A stretch of 64,000 bases of DNA from DTU064 sp045588245 (GCA_045588245.1 JAZNDW010000010.1:1-64000), one strand, 5' to 3'; shown: positions 28,028-36,865, numbered from the stretch's first letter. Numbers and translations: made by a program. Notes: a model not told the origin generated them from the letters alone.

Positions 28028-29524
28028 ATGCTTAAAACAAAGAACTACGAATTTTGGTTCCTTACAGGTTCTCAGGATCTTTACGGTGATGAATGTCTTC
28101 GCATCGTAGCAGATCAGTCACAGAAGATCGTTGAAGCTCTCAACGCATCCGGCAAGTTCCAGTATCCCATCATCTGGAAGCCCACTCTTATCGACAGCGT
28201 TTCTATTCGCGAAACACTCGCAGCTGCAAATGCATCTGCAGACGTAGCAGGCTGCATTGTATGGATGCACACCTTCTCTCCTGCAAAGATGTGGATCCGC
28301 GGTTTCAACGAATACAGAAAGCCGCTTCTGCACCTGCATACGCAGTTCAACCGTGACATCCCGTTCGACACCATCGACATGGATTTCATGAACCAGAATC
28401 AGTCCGCTCACGGCGACCGTGAATTCTCTCACATCCTTACCAGAATGAACGTTCCGCGCAAGGTAGTTTCGGGACACTGGAGCAACCCCGCAGTTCAGGA
28501 AAGAATGGCAGACTGGATGAGAACCGCCATCGGCGTTCTTGAATCCCGTTACCTCCGCATCCTCCGCGTCGGCGACAATATGCGTGACGTTGCCGTTACA
28601 GAAGGCGACAAGGTTGAAGCAGAGCAGAAGTTCGGTTGGGAAGTTGATGCTTACAACATCACCGACGTTGCTGAATACGTTAAGGCAGTTTCCGATGCTG
28701 ACGTAAACGCTCTTACAGAAGAATACTACGCAACATACGACATCGTTACCGACGGTCGTGACGCCGCTGAATTCCGCCGTCACGTTGCTGAACAGGCAAA
28801 GATCGAGATCGGTTTCCGCCGTTTCGTTGAAGAAAAGAACTATCACGCGATCGTAACAAGCTTCCAGATGCTCTCCGGCCTCAATCAGCTCCCCGGTCTC
28901 GCAATGCAGAGAATGATGGCTGACGGCTACGGCTTCGGCGCAGAAGGCGACTGGAAAACAGCAGGCTTCGTTCGCCTCTTCAAGCTTATGACAGCAGGCA
29001 AGCCCGGTGCTCTCGGTACCTCCTTCATGGAAGATTACACGTATCATCTCGAGCCCGGTAAGGAAGCTATCCTTCAGTCTCACATGCTTGAGGTTTGCCC
29101 CTCTATCGCATCCGGCAAGCCCTACATCCGCGTTTGCCCGCTCTCCATGGGTAACCGTGAGGATCCTGCCCGCCTCGTATTCACAGCAAAGGAAGGCCGC
29201 GGCGTAGCTTGCTCTCTCGTTGACCTCGGACATCGCTTCCGCATGATCATCAACGAAGTTGAATGCATCAAGCAGGATCGTGCTATGCCGAATCTCCCCG
29301 TAGCATCTGCACTCTGGAAGACTCTCCCCGATTTCGCAACGGGAACAGAGGGCTGGCTCATCTGCGGCGGCGCACACCACACCGCATTCTCCTATGACCT
29401 TACCGCTGAAAACGTTGTTGATCTCTGCGAAAACTTTGGTATCGAGAGTGTTATCATCGGCGAAGGTACAACCATTCAGAGCCTCAAGCGCGATCTCATG
29501 ATCGGCGAAGTTTACTATAAGTAA
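28028..29524 (+). CDS. araA: L-arabinose isomerase
   Basis: 498 residues, full length. 'FWFLTGSQDLYGDECLRIV' at the N-terminus, 'WMHTFSPAKMWIRGF', 'HLHTQFNRDIPFDTIDMDFM' and 'GGAHHTAFSYDLT' are AraA signatures. The metal ligands Glu/Glu/His/His lie in 'FGAEGDWKTAG', 'GTSFMEDYTYHL' and the HH region. Converts L-arabinose to L-ribulose in the cytoplasm. ATG 28028 follows GGAGG by 5 bp. Neither araB nor araD is adjacent, so the rest of the pathway must lie elsewhere. Codon use is strongly biased to C/T-ending codons like the hydrogenase genes, suggesting high expression. Confidence 0.96.
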   Translation: MLKTKNYEFWFLTGSQDLYGDECLRIVADQSQKIVEALNASGKFQYPIIWKPTLIDSVSIRETLAAANASADVAGCIVWMHTFSPAKMWIRGFNEYRKPLLHLHTQFNRDIPFDTIDMDFMNQNQSAHGDREFSHILTRMNVPRKVVSGHWSNPAVQERMADWMRTAIGVLESRYLRILRVGDNMRDVAVTEGDKVEAEQKFGWEVDAYNITDVAEYVKAVSDADVNALTEEYYATYDIVTDGRDAAEFRRHVAEQAKIEIGFRRFVEEKNYHAIVTSFQMLSGLNQLPGLAMQRMMADGYGFGAEGDWKTAGFVRLFKLMTAGKPGALGTSFMEDYTYHLEPGKEAILQSHMLEVCPSIASGKPYIRVCPLSMGNREDPARLVFTAKEGRGVACSLVDLGHRFRMIINEVECIKQDRAMPNLPVASALWKTLPDFATGTEGWLICGGAHHTAFSYDLTAENVVDLCENFGIESVIIGEGTTIQSLKRDLMIGEVYYK

Positions 29525-29537
29525 TATCTGTGCTTTA

Positions 29538-29574
29538 ATCGGGGCGGTTTTTACCGCCCCGATATGCATTTTTT
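29538..29574 (+). terminator. Terminator of araA
   Basis: Stem ATCGGGGCGG/CCGCCCCGAT and T6 run, 14 bp after the stop codon. Confidence 0.9.
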
Positions 29575-29689
29575 CGGGCAATTTTATATTGCAACCGACG
29601 GTTGACGGATTTCTAAGACGACTTGGTGGCGCGATACAGCCGTTTTGCGTACAATACAGATGAAAAATCAATCGCAACGGAGGAATTTT

Positions 29690-30520
29690 ATGAACATCGG
29701 CGAAAAACTTTACGAATTGCGAACAGAGAAGAATATGTCGCAGGAAACGCTCGCGGAGCTTGTCGGAGTTTCGCGTCAGTCTGTTTCAAAATGGGAAACG
29801 GGGCAGTCCGTGCCCGATCTTGACAAGCTGTTTCGGCTGTGCGACGTGTACGGTGTGACGCTTGATGAGCTGACGGGACGTCTGGAAGCGAAGCACGACG
29901 ATGACGTCGTTTCCGAAGTGAAAGATATAGTGAATCCGATATTGAATGCGATCATACCCAAAATCATTGGCGCGGTGCTGCTTCTTTTGTCGGCAATATT
30001 ATTTATCGTGCTGTGCTTTAAGCTGGTGTACCTTGAAGCGATGATCATTTCGCTGCCTTTTTTTGTGGGCGGAGTTATCTGTGTTGTTTGCAAAAAACGC
30101 ATACTGCTTTCGTATTCCGTATTTTTGTATTTTTACTTTACGAGTTTTTTTCTTTGGGGATACGGTATCGTAACCGATTATTTTGCATTGACGGTCGGCG
30201 TGATCGGAGCCGTTGCCTCGTTCTTCTGTTTTATTTGGTCATCGAAAAGCTTGCCGCTTTTTCAAACGAAGCGTCCCGTGCCGCGCACGGTGTGTATCGT
30301 TTTGTGGTGCCTATACGGCCTGTTGCTGTTTTTTACTGTTGCGTTTTCACGCAAGATTTTTTTTCTGATTTACGACGCATGGGTTGTCTCCGATATGTCA
30401 TTTAATTCGTGGACATTCGTCATGCTCGGCGCAGCGGCATTCTTTTCCGCCGTGAAATGCATCGTGACGGTTGTTGCCGTGACGGTGAGCTTTATCGTAA
30501 AACAACAAAAAAGCAAATAA
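29690..30520 (+). CDS. XRE-type HTH regulator with multi-pass membrane domain
   Basis: 276 residues. Residues 1-62 are a Cro/C1 HTH ('GEKLYELRTEKNMSQETLAE', 'VSRQSVSKWETGQSVPDLDK'). From about residue 95 onward come five or six hydrophobic segments ('IIGAVLLLLSAILFIVLCF', 'MIISLPFFVGGVICVVC'). Such membrane-tethered XRE proteins are common in Clostridia and probably link an envelope signal to transcription; targets are unknown. CGGAGGA lies 7 bp before the ATG. Confidence 0.85.
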   Translation: MNIGEKLYELRTEKNMSQETLAELVGVSRQSVSKWETGQSVPDLDKLFRLCDVYGVTLDELTGRLEAKHDDDVVSEVKDIVNPILNAIIPKIIGAVLLLLSAILFIVLCFKLVYLEAMIISLPFFVGGVICVVCKKRILLSYSVFLYFYFTSFFLWGYGIVTDYFALTVGVIGAVASFFCFIWSSKSLPLFQTKRPVPRTVCIVLWCLYGLLLFFTVAFSRKIFFLIYDAWVVSDMSFNSWTFVMLGAAAFFSAVKCIVTVVAVTVSFIVKQQKSK

Positions 30521-30602
30521 AAAACGCCCCGAAAGGCTACTTCTCATAAGGATGTTTAGTTTCTCCTTGTAGGGACCGGCGTCCCCGACGGTCCGTTACG
30601 GC
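30521..30602 (+). repeat. Left arm of an ~80-bp inverted repeat around an orphan gene
   Basis: Matches the reverse complement of 31320-31400 over about 80 bp with small gaps. Common blocks are AAACGCC, TTCTCATAAGGATGTTTA, TGTAGG and GACGGTCCG. It also contains the dispersed TAGGGACCGGCGTCC element seen at 13.2 kb. Confidence 0.75.
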
Positions 30603-30672
30603 ATAATTGCTCTGCAGAAGACAAAGATTAACCCCGACAGATTTTGAACGTCTTTCGGGGTGATTCATTATA

Positions 30673-31101
30673 TCAAAAAACATCTGTTGCCAAGTTTGTT
30701 CTTATATCAAATTCACCTTTATAGTTGGATGTCCATGCAACACAAAAATCTAACGAATTGATCGGATCTTTTATAATGTATTCTATTCCATGTTCAATTA
30801 GTTCGGCGTCAAATCGGGAATTATCTGCTTCTGCTCCAATTGTTACAATATTGTTTTCTTTATAAAAATCGATTCCTAAATATCGCTCGTCAGAATCCCA
30901 TTGAGTTGATATTTTTTCTCCACCCAAATCAATAACGCATCTCACACTTTGAGCATTCATACACGGAACAGATATTTTATAGCAAGCAGAAACAGGATCA
31001 TCTTTAACAGTTTTGGCATTACATTCGTATGAAGAAAAATTATACGAAAATAATGTACCGTCTATGAAAACTTTTATTTTTCCCAATGGAGTTAAAATCA
31101 T
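30673..31101 (-). CDS. Unknown orphan protein in repeat-flanked cassette
   Basis: 142 residues from the ATG at 31101, which follows GAAGGTAG; longer starts at 31122 and 31137 have no such site. Family not recognised. Predicted beta-rich ('MILTPLGKIKVFIDGTLFSY', 'VRCVIDLGGEKISTQWDSDE') without signal peptide or membrane segment. A/T-rich composition unlike the neighbours. Lies between the arms of an 80-bp inverted repeat, with the same flanking layout as the ART-like gene at 13.4 kb. The frame is intact, so it is probably a real cargo gene. Confidence 0.6.
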   Translation of the reverse strand: MILTPLGKIKVFIDGTLFSYNFSSYECNAKTVKDDPVSACYKISVPCMNAQSVRCVIDLGGEKISTQWDSDERYLGIDFYKENNIVTIGAEADNSRFDAELIEHGIEYIIKDPINSLDFCVAWTSNYKGEFDIRTNLATDVF

Positions 31102-31286
31102 AAATTCTACCTTCTTCAACATTTGTTTTATCGCCAATTTTGCCTTTGTATTACAAATGCTTCGGGCAAAGCCCTTACCCCTTTGTAGGGCGGGGGTTAC
31201 TCTCGCTGCCTTGTTGGCTTAAATCTTATGTTATATGTTAGGGCGGGAGCAAAGCCCCCACCCTACGATATACCTCATTATAACAT

Positions 31287-31320
31287 AAATCGGCAGAGAA
31301 AACAATATCTCTGCCGATTT
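31287..31320. repeat. Terminator-like hairpin shared with 13.75 kb
   Basis: AAATCGGCAGAGA/TCTCTGCCGATTT, preceded by CATTATAACA as in the 13744-13776 hairpin. The stretch 31140-31286 upstream contains further GC-rich blocks (GTAGGGCGGGGG; TTAGGGCGGGAGC) but no gene. Confidence 0.7.
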
Positions 31321-31400
31321 GTGTATCGCGGACCGTCGAGGACGCCTGTTCCTACAGTTTTATAAACATCCTTATGAGAATCAGCCTAAGGGCGTTTTTT
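31321..31400 (-). repeat. Right arm of the ~80-bp inverted repeat
   Basis: Reverse complement of the left arm at 30521-30602, ending at the stop codon of the DUF1294 gene. Confidence 0.75.
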
Positions 31401-31675
31401 TAATATACGTAAACGAAGTACGCTATGATCGCGTGCAGAAGAATGAATATCGGCAACGGGATCATATATTTTCCGTGCCGTGTTTTGTGGCGGATCAGCT
31501 TCATTACAATGAACATAAAAAGTGCGCCTCCAAGTGCGCCGATCCAAAGCAGCGTCCGCTCAGGAACGCGCCACGCGCGTTTCCACGCGGCGGATTTGTC
31601 ATAAGCTGTGGCGACGATGGCAACAACGGAGATTATAATAAAATATATAAGTAAAGGGGTTCTTAATAATTCCAT
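31400..31675 (-). CDS. DUF1294 small membrane protein
   Basis: 91 residues with three hydrophobic segments. 'AYDKSAAWKRAWRVPERTLL' followed by 'GALGGALFMFIVMKLIRHKT' is the DUF1294 signature (D-K, R-x-P-E, GG, H-K-T). Function unknown. The stop codon lies at the edge of the inverted repeat, so the element inserted right behind the gene. Confidence 0.88.
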   Translation of the reverse strand: MELLRTPLLIYFIIISVVAIVATAYDKSAAWKRAWRVPERTLLWIGALGGALFMFIVMKLIRHKTRHGKYMIPLPIFILLHAIIAYFVYVY

Positions 31676-31706
31676 TTATATGTACCCGTTAATTAAATTG
31701 TATAGA

Positions 31707-32447
31707 TCATCGTAATAGCAGACACCCTGCATCAAACAAAGGTTCATCGGTGAGAGAAACGATCTTGATACCGAGTTCGTCGGCAACATTACGAATGATG
31801 TCGGCGTCGGGATGGGAGTCGATATTTCCGAGGGAATAAAGCGTCTTATCATAGTAAAACGATGCGCCGCCGATAAATCCCGTGTCGTAACCGGGCAGTG
31901 TGACGTGACCGGGGGCTATCTTTACGGCTTTGACTCCGCATTCGACGACGGTGCGATGAATAGACGGGTCTGCCGTGATAACGGCGAGCTCGGATTTTAC
32001 AGATGAGGCGTCTGCAATCAGAGCGGACGAGCACTTCGCATATCCCTGCCGCGTATCGACGACGGGGAGCATTGCCGCCGTTGCGGCGCGGCCAAGCGCA
32101 CCTGAAATATAGTCGGCTTTGCCGACGAGAGCACATTCGGGCAAATGCAGGAAGTTGAACGCAACGTCGTGCGGATATGACGCCGACGGGGAGTCGGACG
32201 TCGGTGTCAGCGATAGGGAAGTGCGCTCGACGACGGTATTGATCGCTTTGGCAAAATCAGCGTTTTGTAAATGTGTGTCGCGCACGAAAATCCGACCGAA
32301 GCCTGCAAACACAAGCATATCGGGGTGTGACGCAACAGGAGCCGCCATGCCTGCGGCAGGCGGAAAAGTGACAGAAAAAAAGCCGTGCGCCAATGCGGCG
32401 GCGCGGATGGTGTCGGGGGTGTTATGAGCTAAAAGAAGCGTTGGCAT
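31707..32447 (-). CDS. Uncharacterised protein, probably DUF6873 (GME-fold) family
   Basis: 246 residues. Pattern of several short repeats with 'VVDTRQGYAKCSSALIAD', 'VKIAPGHVTLPGYDTGFIGG' and 'GNIDSHPDADIIRNVADELG' resembles a clostridial family related to the arginine deiminase/guanidino-modifying-enzyme fold. Assignment is from memory of such sequences and the active residues are not identified. ATG 32447 was chosen because the in-frame start at 32486 lies inside the rpmB terminator. Weak RBS. Confidence 0.55.
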   Translation of the reverse strand: MPTLLLAHNTPDTIRAAALAHGFFSVTFPPAAGMAAPVASHPDMLVFAGFGRIFVRDTHLQNADFAKAINTVVERTSLSLTPTSDSPSASYPHDVAFNFLHLPECALVGKADYISGALGRAATAAMLPVVDTRQGYAKCSSALIADASSVKSELAVITADPSIHRTVVECGVKAVKIAPGHVTLPGYDTGFIGGASFYYDKTLYSLGNIDSHPDADIIRNVADELGIKIVSLTDEPLFDAGCLLLR

Positions 32448-32469
32448 GAAGTTTACGCAAACGGAAAAA

Positions 32470-32498
32470 CAAAAACGGGCGGACATAAGTCCGCCCGC
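32470..32498 (-). terminator. Terminator of rpmB
   Basis: Stem CGGGCGG/CCGCCCG with A5 on the plus strand (T run on minus), downstream of rpmB. Confidence 0.8.
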
Positions 32499-32519
32499 AT
32501 TCGCGTTTCAGTTTTTAAG

Positions 32520-32708
32520 TCAGACGGCGCGAGTTACCTTGCCGGAGCGCAGGCAACGGGAGCAGATGCTAACAGTCTTGTGAGTACCGTTGTCATCAAT
32601 GCGGACTTTTCTGATATTGGGTTTCCAAGTTCTCGAGGTCTTGCGCTCGGAGTGAGATACATTGTGACCGAACGTTACGCCCTTACCGCAGATACAGCAT
32701 TTTGCCAT
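32520..32708 (-). CDS. rpmB: Ribosomal protein L28 (zinc-binding form)
   Basis: 62 residues: 'MAKCCICGKGVTFGHNVSHS' and 'RTWKPNIRKVRIDDNG'. Cysteines in 'CICGK' and 'CSRCLRSGK' make two CxxC pairs, i.e. the C+ form that binds zinc. GGAGGTG lies before the ATG at 32708; a start at 32750 would read through the RBS. Large ribosomal subunit protein, monocistronic. Confidence 0.96.
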   Translation of the reverse strand: MAKCCICGKGVTFGHNVSHSERKTSRTWKPNIRKVRIDDNGTHKTVSICSRCLRSGKVTRAV

Positions 32709-32887
32709 TGAAATACACCTCCAAAAATATATGTTAATATTATTTATCAAATCACGAACAAGGGTATTATAACATAATGTGATTCCGATTGCAAGGGGGT
32801 ATTAAAAGATATTTTCAATAAATTCTAAACAAATTCGTGTTTTTTCAAACTCTTTTTTTGACTTAGGCGTCTATTTAATATCAAATC

Positions 32888-32916
32888 TTGATTTTTACGT
32901 GCTTTTATGCTAATAT
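32888..32916 (+). promoter_or_regulatory. Putative promoter of malQ
   Basis: TTGATT, 17-bp spacer, TAATAT, 44 bp before the malQ ATG. Competing TTGACT at 32858 lacks a good -10 box. Confidence 0.5.
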
Positions 32917-32959
32917 TTTTACTGTAAATCAAAATACATTATTTCAAAGGTACATTATC

Positions 32960-34402
32960 ATGGACAGAAAAAGCGGAGTACTTTTACATATATCCTCTCT
33001 CCCCGGGAAATACGGTTGCGGCAGTTTTGGCAGACACGCAAAATCGTTTGTTGATAAATTGGTCGACGGCGGTTTTTCGTATTGGCAGACGCTTCCTTTC
33101 TGCGTGCCTGACAGCTACGCATCGCCCTATAGCTCTGTGTCCGCATACTCGGGTAATCCATACTTCATAGACCTCGATATTCTTCATGAGCGCGGACTTC
33201 TCACGAAAGCCGAGCTTACGGCGGCAACGGAAAAAATCCCGTATGCCTGTGAATTTAAGCGCCTTACGGCGGAGCGTTTGCCGCTTCTTTTCTGCGCTGC
33301 AGAGCGTGCATATAAAGATCCGTCGCTGAAAGAGAAGATCGACGAATTTATGTCGCGATATCCGCGCCTACAGCGTTTTTGCCGATTCATGGCAATACAA
33401 AAGATGAACGGAGGAAAGCCTTGGACCGAATGGACGCACGAGAATTACGATGAGAAGATCGAGCTTGCGTGGAGGTTCATTGAGTATGAATTTTTCACCG
33501 AGTGGGCAGAAATAAAAGCGTACGCAAACGCACGCGGAATCAAAATAATCGGTGATATTCCGTTTTACGTTTCGCTCGACAGCAGCGACGTTTGGGGCGA
33601 CAAAGAGCAGTTCCTGCTCGATTCCGACGGCAAGCCGTCGTGGGTAGCGGGCGTTCCGCCCGATTATTTCTCCGAGGACGGTCAGCTTTGGGGAAATCCT
33701 TTATATAATTGGAAGCTGATGAAAAATGACGGTTACGCTTTCTGGTGCGATCGCATATCGTTTATGCTCACGTTTTTTGACGGCGTGCGCATAGACCATT
33801 TCCGTGCCGTTGAATCGTATTACGCGATTCCCGGCAACGCAAAAACAGCAAAAGAGGGACAGTGGCGTCCCGGCCCGCGCATGGATCTTGTCAACGTTAT
33901 CAAGTCTGTTGCGGGCGATAAGCTTATTATCGCCGAGGATCTCGGCGATATTACCGATGAGGTACGCGACTTGCTCGACGAAAGCGGATTCCCCGGAATG
34001 AGAGTGCTTCAGTTCGGTTTTCTTTCAGACGGAGATTCGCTCCACCGTCCGCACAATTACCCGCGCAACTCCGTTGCGTACACGGGAACGCACGACAATA
34101 ATACGCTCCTCGGCTCCATTTGGGAGATGCCGACCGAAAGACGCGACGATCTGTTCGATTATTGCGGCTGTCCGCAGGATTGGAGTGCGGCTTGCCTTGA
34201 CGTTATACGTTCCGTCATGGCGTCTGCGTCCGAGCTTGTAATTTTGCCGATCCAGGATATACTCGGTTACGGTGCGGATACAAGAATGAACAAGCCCGGT
34301 GTTGCGGAGGATAATTGGAGCTTCAGAATCACGACAGAGCAGTGTAATTCCATAGATACGAGAAAATACTATAGACTCAACCGTCTGTACGGACGCAAAT
34401 AA
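32960..34402 (+). CDS. malQ: 4-alpha-glucanotransferase (amylomaltase, GH77)
   Basis: 480 residues, the GH77 size. 'RKSGVLLHISSLPGKYGCGS', 'DSYASPYSSVSAYSGNPYFI', 'KIIGDIPFYVSLDSSDVW', 'VRIDHFRAVESYYAIP' (nucleophile Asp in RIDHFR), 'IIAEDLGDIT' (acid/base Glu) and 'NSVAYTGTHDNNT' are diagnostic. Transfers maltodextrin segments between chains, serving glycogen or starch use; glgB lies at 60 kb. ATG 32960 follows AAAGG. Only 23 bp to the MATE gene, perhaps co-transcribed. Confidence 0.96.
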   Translation: MDRKSGVLLHISSLPGKYGCGSFGRHAKSFVDKLVDGGFSYWQTLPFCVPDSYASPYSSVSAYSGNPYFIDLDILHERGLLTKAELTAATEKIPYACEFKRLTAERLPLLFCAAERAYKDPSLKEKIDEFMSRYPRLQRFCRFMAIQKMNGGKPWTEWTHENYDEKIELAWRFIEYEFFTEWAEIKAYANARGIKIIGDIPFYVSLDSSDVWGDKEQFLLDSDGKPSWVAGVPPDYFSEDGQLWGNPLYNWKLMKNDGYAFWCDRISFMLTFFDGVRIDHFRAVESYYAIPGNAKTAKEGQWRPGPRMDLVNVIKSVAGDKLIIAEDLGDITDEVRDLLDESGFPGMRVLQFGFLSDGDSLHRPHNYPRNSVAYTGTHDNNTLLGSIWEMPTERRDDLFDYCGCPQDWSAACLDVIRSVMASASELVILPIQDILGYGADTRMNKPGVAEDNWSFRITTEQCNSIDTRKYYRLNRLYGRK

Positions 34403-34425
34403 ACTAAAATGAAAAGAGGACAGTC

Positions 34426-35781
34426 TTGAAAGGCTCGGATGCGCATTATATTAAAATGACAAAGACACCCGTCGAAAAATTGATCATCACGCTCGGTATA
34501 CCGACGACGGTGTCGATGCTGATAACGAGTATTTATAACATGGCGGACACATATTTTGTCGGCAGTCTCGGTGAGACACCGCAAGCCGCCACGGGCATCC
34601 TTTTGACGCTTCAAACGATAATACAGGCGATAGCGCTCATGCTTGGACACGGCTCGGGAACCTTCGTTTCAAAGGAGCTTGCCGACCGAAACCGCCTGAA
34701 AGCTACCGAATACGTCTCCACGGCATTCTTCGGAGGTGCTGTGCTCGGCGTCGTCATCATGACGGTGGGACTTACATTTCTCTCTCCGCTTATGATGCTG
34801 CTCGGAAGTACGGAAACGATCCTTCCGTATGCGTGTGACTACGGGATGTGGGTGCTTCTTTCCGCGCCGTTCTTTATCTGTTCGTTCGTTCTGAATAATA
34901 ATCTGCGTTACGAGGGCAAAGCGTTTTACGCAATGATAGGACTTACCTCGGGCGGCGTACTCAATATTTTACTTGACTATATTTTCATCGTCAGGCTTGA
35001 TATGGGCGTATTCGGCGCAGGTATGGCAACGGCATTTTCGCAAACGGTCAGCTTCGTTATACTGCTTGTGATGTATCTGCGCATGGCGGAAAGTACGGTG
35101 TCGATTCGTGCTGTTTCGCATAGAGTGAGCGTATACACGTCGATACTCAAGGTCGGATTCCCGTCGTTCATTCGTCAGGGGCTCACCTCAATATCAAACG
35201 GTATACTCAACAATCTCACCAAGCCGTACGGCGACTCCGCGATCGCGGCGATGAGCATCGTGAACAGATATTCTTCGCTCGTCATGTGCGCGGGACTCGG
35301 CATCGGTCAGGGATTCCAACCCGTCGCATCGTTCAATTATCAGGTGAAAAAATACCGCCGCGTCAAGCGCGGACTGTATTTTACTATGGCGGTGACGTTT
35401 TTGATCGTCGGTGTCGTTGCTTCGATCGGACTTTTGTTCGCTGATGATGTTGTGGCGCTCTTCCAAAAGGAGACGGACGTCATAGACGTCGGCGCACCTG
35501 CGCTTCGGTATGCATCTGTAGGACTTTTGTTCTGTCCGCTGTTTTTGCCCGTTAATATGCTTTATCAAAGCATACGGCGCGCAGGGATCGCATCGGTATT
35601 AGCCGTCATGCGATCGGGCGCAATACTGATACCCGTCCTGATCATGCTGTCAAGCCTGTTCGGACTCGGAGGTATACAGCTTGCCCAGCCCGTCAGCGAC
35701 GTGATAACGGGACTTTCCGTTATTCCGTTTATAATCTATTTTGTGAAAACGACTCCCGACGAGGCGGAGTTCGAGAAATAA
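34426..35781 (+). CDS. MATE-family multidrug/metabolite exporter
   Basis: 451 residues with 12 predicted membrane helices in two homologous halves. 'MTKTPVEKLIITLGIPTTVS', 'NMADTYFVGSLGETPQAATG', 'HGSGTFVSKELADRN' and 'IGQGFQPVASFNYQVKKYRR' are typical of the NorM/DinF MATE branch. Exchanges cations (H+ or Na+) for drugs or metabolites at the cytoplasmic membrane. TTG start at 34426, 6 bp after AAGAGGA. Confidence 0.92.
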   Translation: MKGSDAHYIKMTKTPVEKLIITLGIPTTVSMLITSIYNMADTYFVGSLGETPQAATGILLTLQTIIQAIALMLGHGSGTFVSKELADRNRLKATEYVSTAFFGGAVLGVVIMTVGLTFLSPLMMLLGSTETILPYACDYGMWVLLSAPFFICSFVLNNNLRYEGKAFYAMIGLTSGGVLNILLDYIFIVRLDMGVFGAGMATAFSQTVSFVILLVMYLRMAESTVSIRAVSHRVSVYTSILKVGFPSFIRQGLTSISNGILNNLTKPYGDSAIAAMSIVNRYSSLVMCAGLGIGQGFQPVASFNYQVKKYRRVKRGLYFTMAVTFLIVGVVASIGLLFADDVVALFQKETDVIDVGAPALRYASVGLLFCPLFLPVNMLYQSIRRAGIASVLAVMRSGAILIPVLIMLSSLFGLGGIQLAQPVSDVITGLSVIPFIIYFVKTTPDEAEFEK

Positions 35782-35787
35782 AAAAAC

Positions 35788-35815
35788 AAAACAGCGAGAT
35801 TGCCTCGCTGTTTTT
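35788..35815. terminator. Bidirectional terminator
   Basis: Stem ACAGCGAG/CTCGCTGT flanked by A and T tracts, between the MATE gene and the convergent padR-like gene. Confidence 0.85.
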
Positions 35816-35833
35816 GTTTGATTGGATATTTCC

Positions 35834-36205
35834 TTATGGCACAATAGCTGAGTTGTCGGAGTCGTTATTCCATTCAAGTAGTGTTTTCACTCCCGAAAAG
35901 ACAAGCGTGATCTGTTCTTTGCCGTATTCAAGGTATTCTTTGCCGAAGTCCTCGATATGGTAGTAAACGCGAAAACGCTTCTCGCCTGCCATTTCTTTAT
36001 GTGACGAGATCATTCCTCTTTGGTACATTCTGTAAAGCGGACCGTAAAGAGAGCCTTCTTTCATTATATATGCGCCGTTAGTCCTTTTGTCAAGCGCGGT
36101 GCGGATCTCGTAACCGTACATATCCCGTTCGTTTAGTAATTGAAGGATCAATAACTCGACAACGCCGGAGCGCACATTTTCTTCTACATCATTTTTCCAT
36201 TTCAT
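35834..36205 (-). CDS. PadR-family transcriptional regulator
   Basis: 123 residues: a winged helix with 'SGVVELLILQLLNERDMYGY', 'EIRTALDKR', 'MKEGSLYGPLYRMYQRGMIS' and the tail helix 'GKEYLEYGKEQITLVFSGVK'. PadR proteins are ligand-released repressors that often control neighbouring transport or membrane genes. An ATCC-N6-GGAT palindrome lies inside its own promoter and the divergent gene encodes a membrane protein, a common PadR arrangement. Confidence 0.9.
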   Translation of the reverse strand: MKWKNDVEENVRSGVVELLILQLLNERDMYGYEIRTALDKRTNGAYIMKEGSLYGPLYRMYQRGMISSHKEMAGEKRFRVYYHIEDFGKEYLEYGKEQITLVFSGVKTLLEWNNDSDNSAIVP

Positions 36206-36240
36206 AATTCCGAATCTCCATCAGATCCTTATATAGATAT

Positions 36241-36268
36241 ATTTTATCCGATATTGGATGATTGTCAA
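36241..36268 (-). promoter_or_regulatory. padR promoter with embedded palindromic operator
   Basis: On the minus strand: TTGACA (36268-36263), 16-bp spacer, TAAAAT (36246-36241). The spacer holds ATCCAATATCGGAT (36246-36259), arms ATCC/GGAT, a likely autoregulatory operator. Confidence 0.6.
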
Positions 36269-36289
36269 TAGTATTTTCAAAATAATATG

Positions 36290-36319
36290 TTGACAAACAG
36301 TAGAACAATGTGATATGAT
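36290..36319 (+). promoter_or_regulatory. Promoter of the divergent membrane-protein gene
   Basis: TTGACA, 18-bp spacer, TATGAT; about 40 bp before the start at 36361. Close to the PadR operator, so co-regulation is plausible. Confidence 0.6.
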
Positions 36320-36360
36320 AGAAAAAAGAAATAGATGCTTTCTTTTGTCGGAGGAGTTTT

Positions 36361-36846
36361 ATGAAAAAACTTAAATCCAAACTGTCAAACCTTTGCTATT
36401 TCAAAAAGATCACCCGTGCTGAAAGGCTCAAACTGCTATCCGAATTTGAGGGAGAGGTAAACTTCAAAACTGCGGACGACAGTCTGCCAAGAGCAGATGT
36501 GGGTGAGATATACCAAACCTACCGAAACCGAGTGATTACGTCATATAAGGCTGATAAATATAAAATATATCTCCTTGTGATCAACCTTTTGATAGCATTG
36601 TGCTCGATATTGACGCCGATATTGTTCCTTGACAGCAGCTCGTCATTGTTCGGCGTGATCGTTTATTTTCATTACGTACTTTATCCTGTCTTATTCGTGT
36701 CGATTTTAGTCGGTTTGGTTATGCGGAAGGTCAACGTGAGGGAGTATAAATATCATCTCGTCGCGTTTGCGGCGCAGATCATACTGACATCGTCTGCGTT
36801 GATGTTCGTCTTATATAAGGTTGCGGGCGCGCTTGCTGCATTTTGA
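36361..36846 (+). CDS. Unknown membrane protein divergent from padR
   Basis: 161 residues. A soluble N-terminal helical part ('ITRAERLKLLSEFEGEVNF') resembles the helix-rich HAAS/DUF1700-type domains that often accompany PadR regulators. Four hydrophobic segments follow ('YLLVINLLIALCSILTPILF', 'VLFVSILVGLVM', 'FAAQIILTSSALMFVLYKVA'). The RBS GGAGGAG is strong. The family assignment is tentative; its likely role is as the PadR target. Confidence 0.65.
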   Translation: MKKLKSKLSNLCYFKKITRAERLKLLSEFEGEVNFKTADDSLPRADVGEIYQTYRNRVITSYKADKYKIYLLVINLLIALCSILTPILFLDSSSSLFGVIVYFHYVLYPVLFVSILVGLVMRKVNVREYKYHLVAFAAQIILTSSALMFVLYKVAGALAAF

Positions 36847-36865
36847 AGAAAACAAAATAACAAAA

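Noticed and set aside
28118..29677. 519-codon antisense frame over araA
   Set aside because: Arises from the low use of certain codons in araA; overlaps the araA terminator and lacks protein-like composition.
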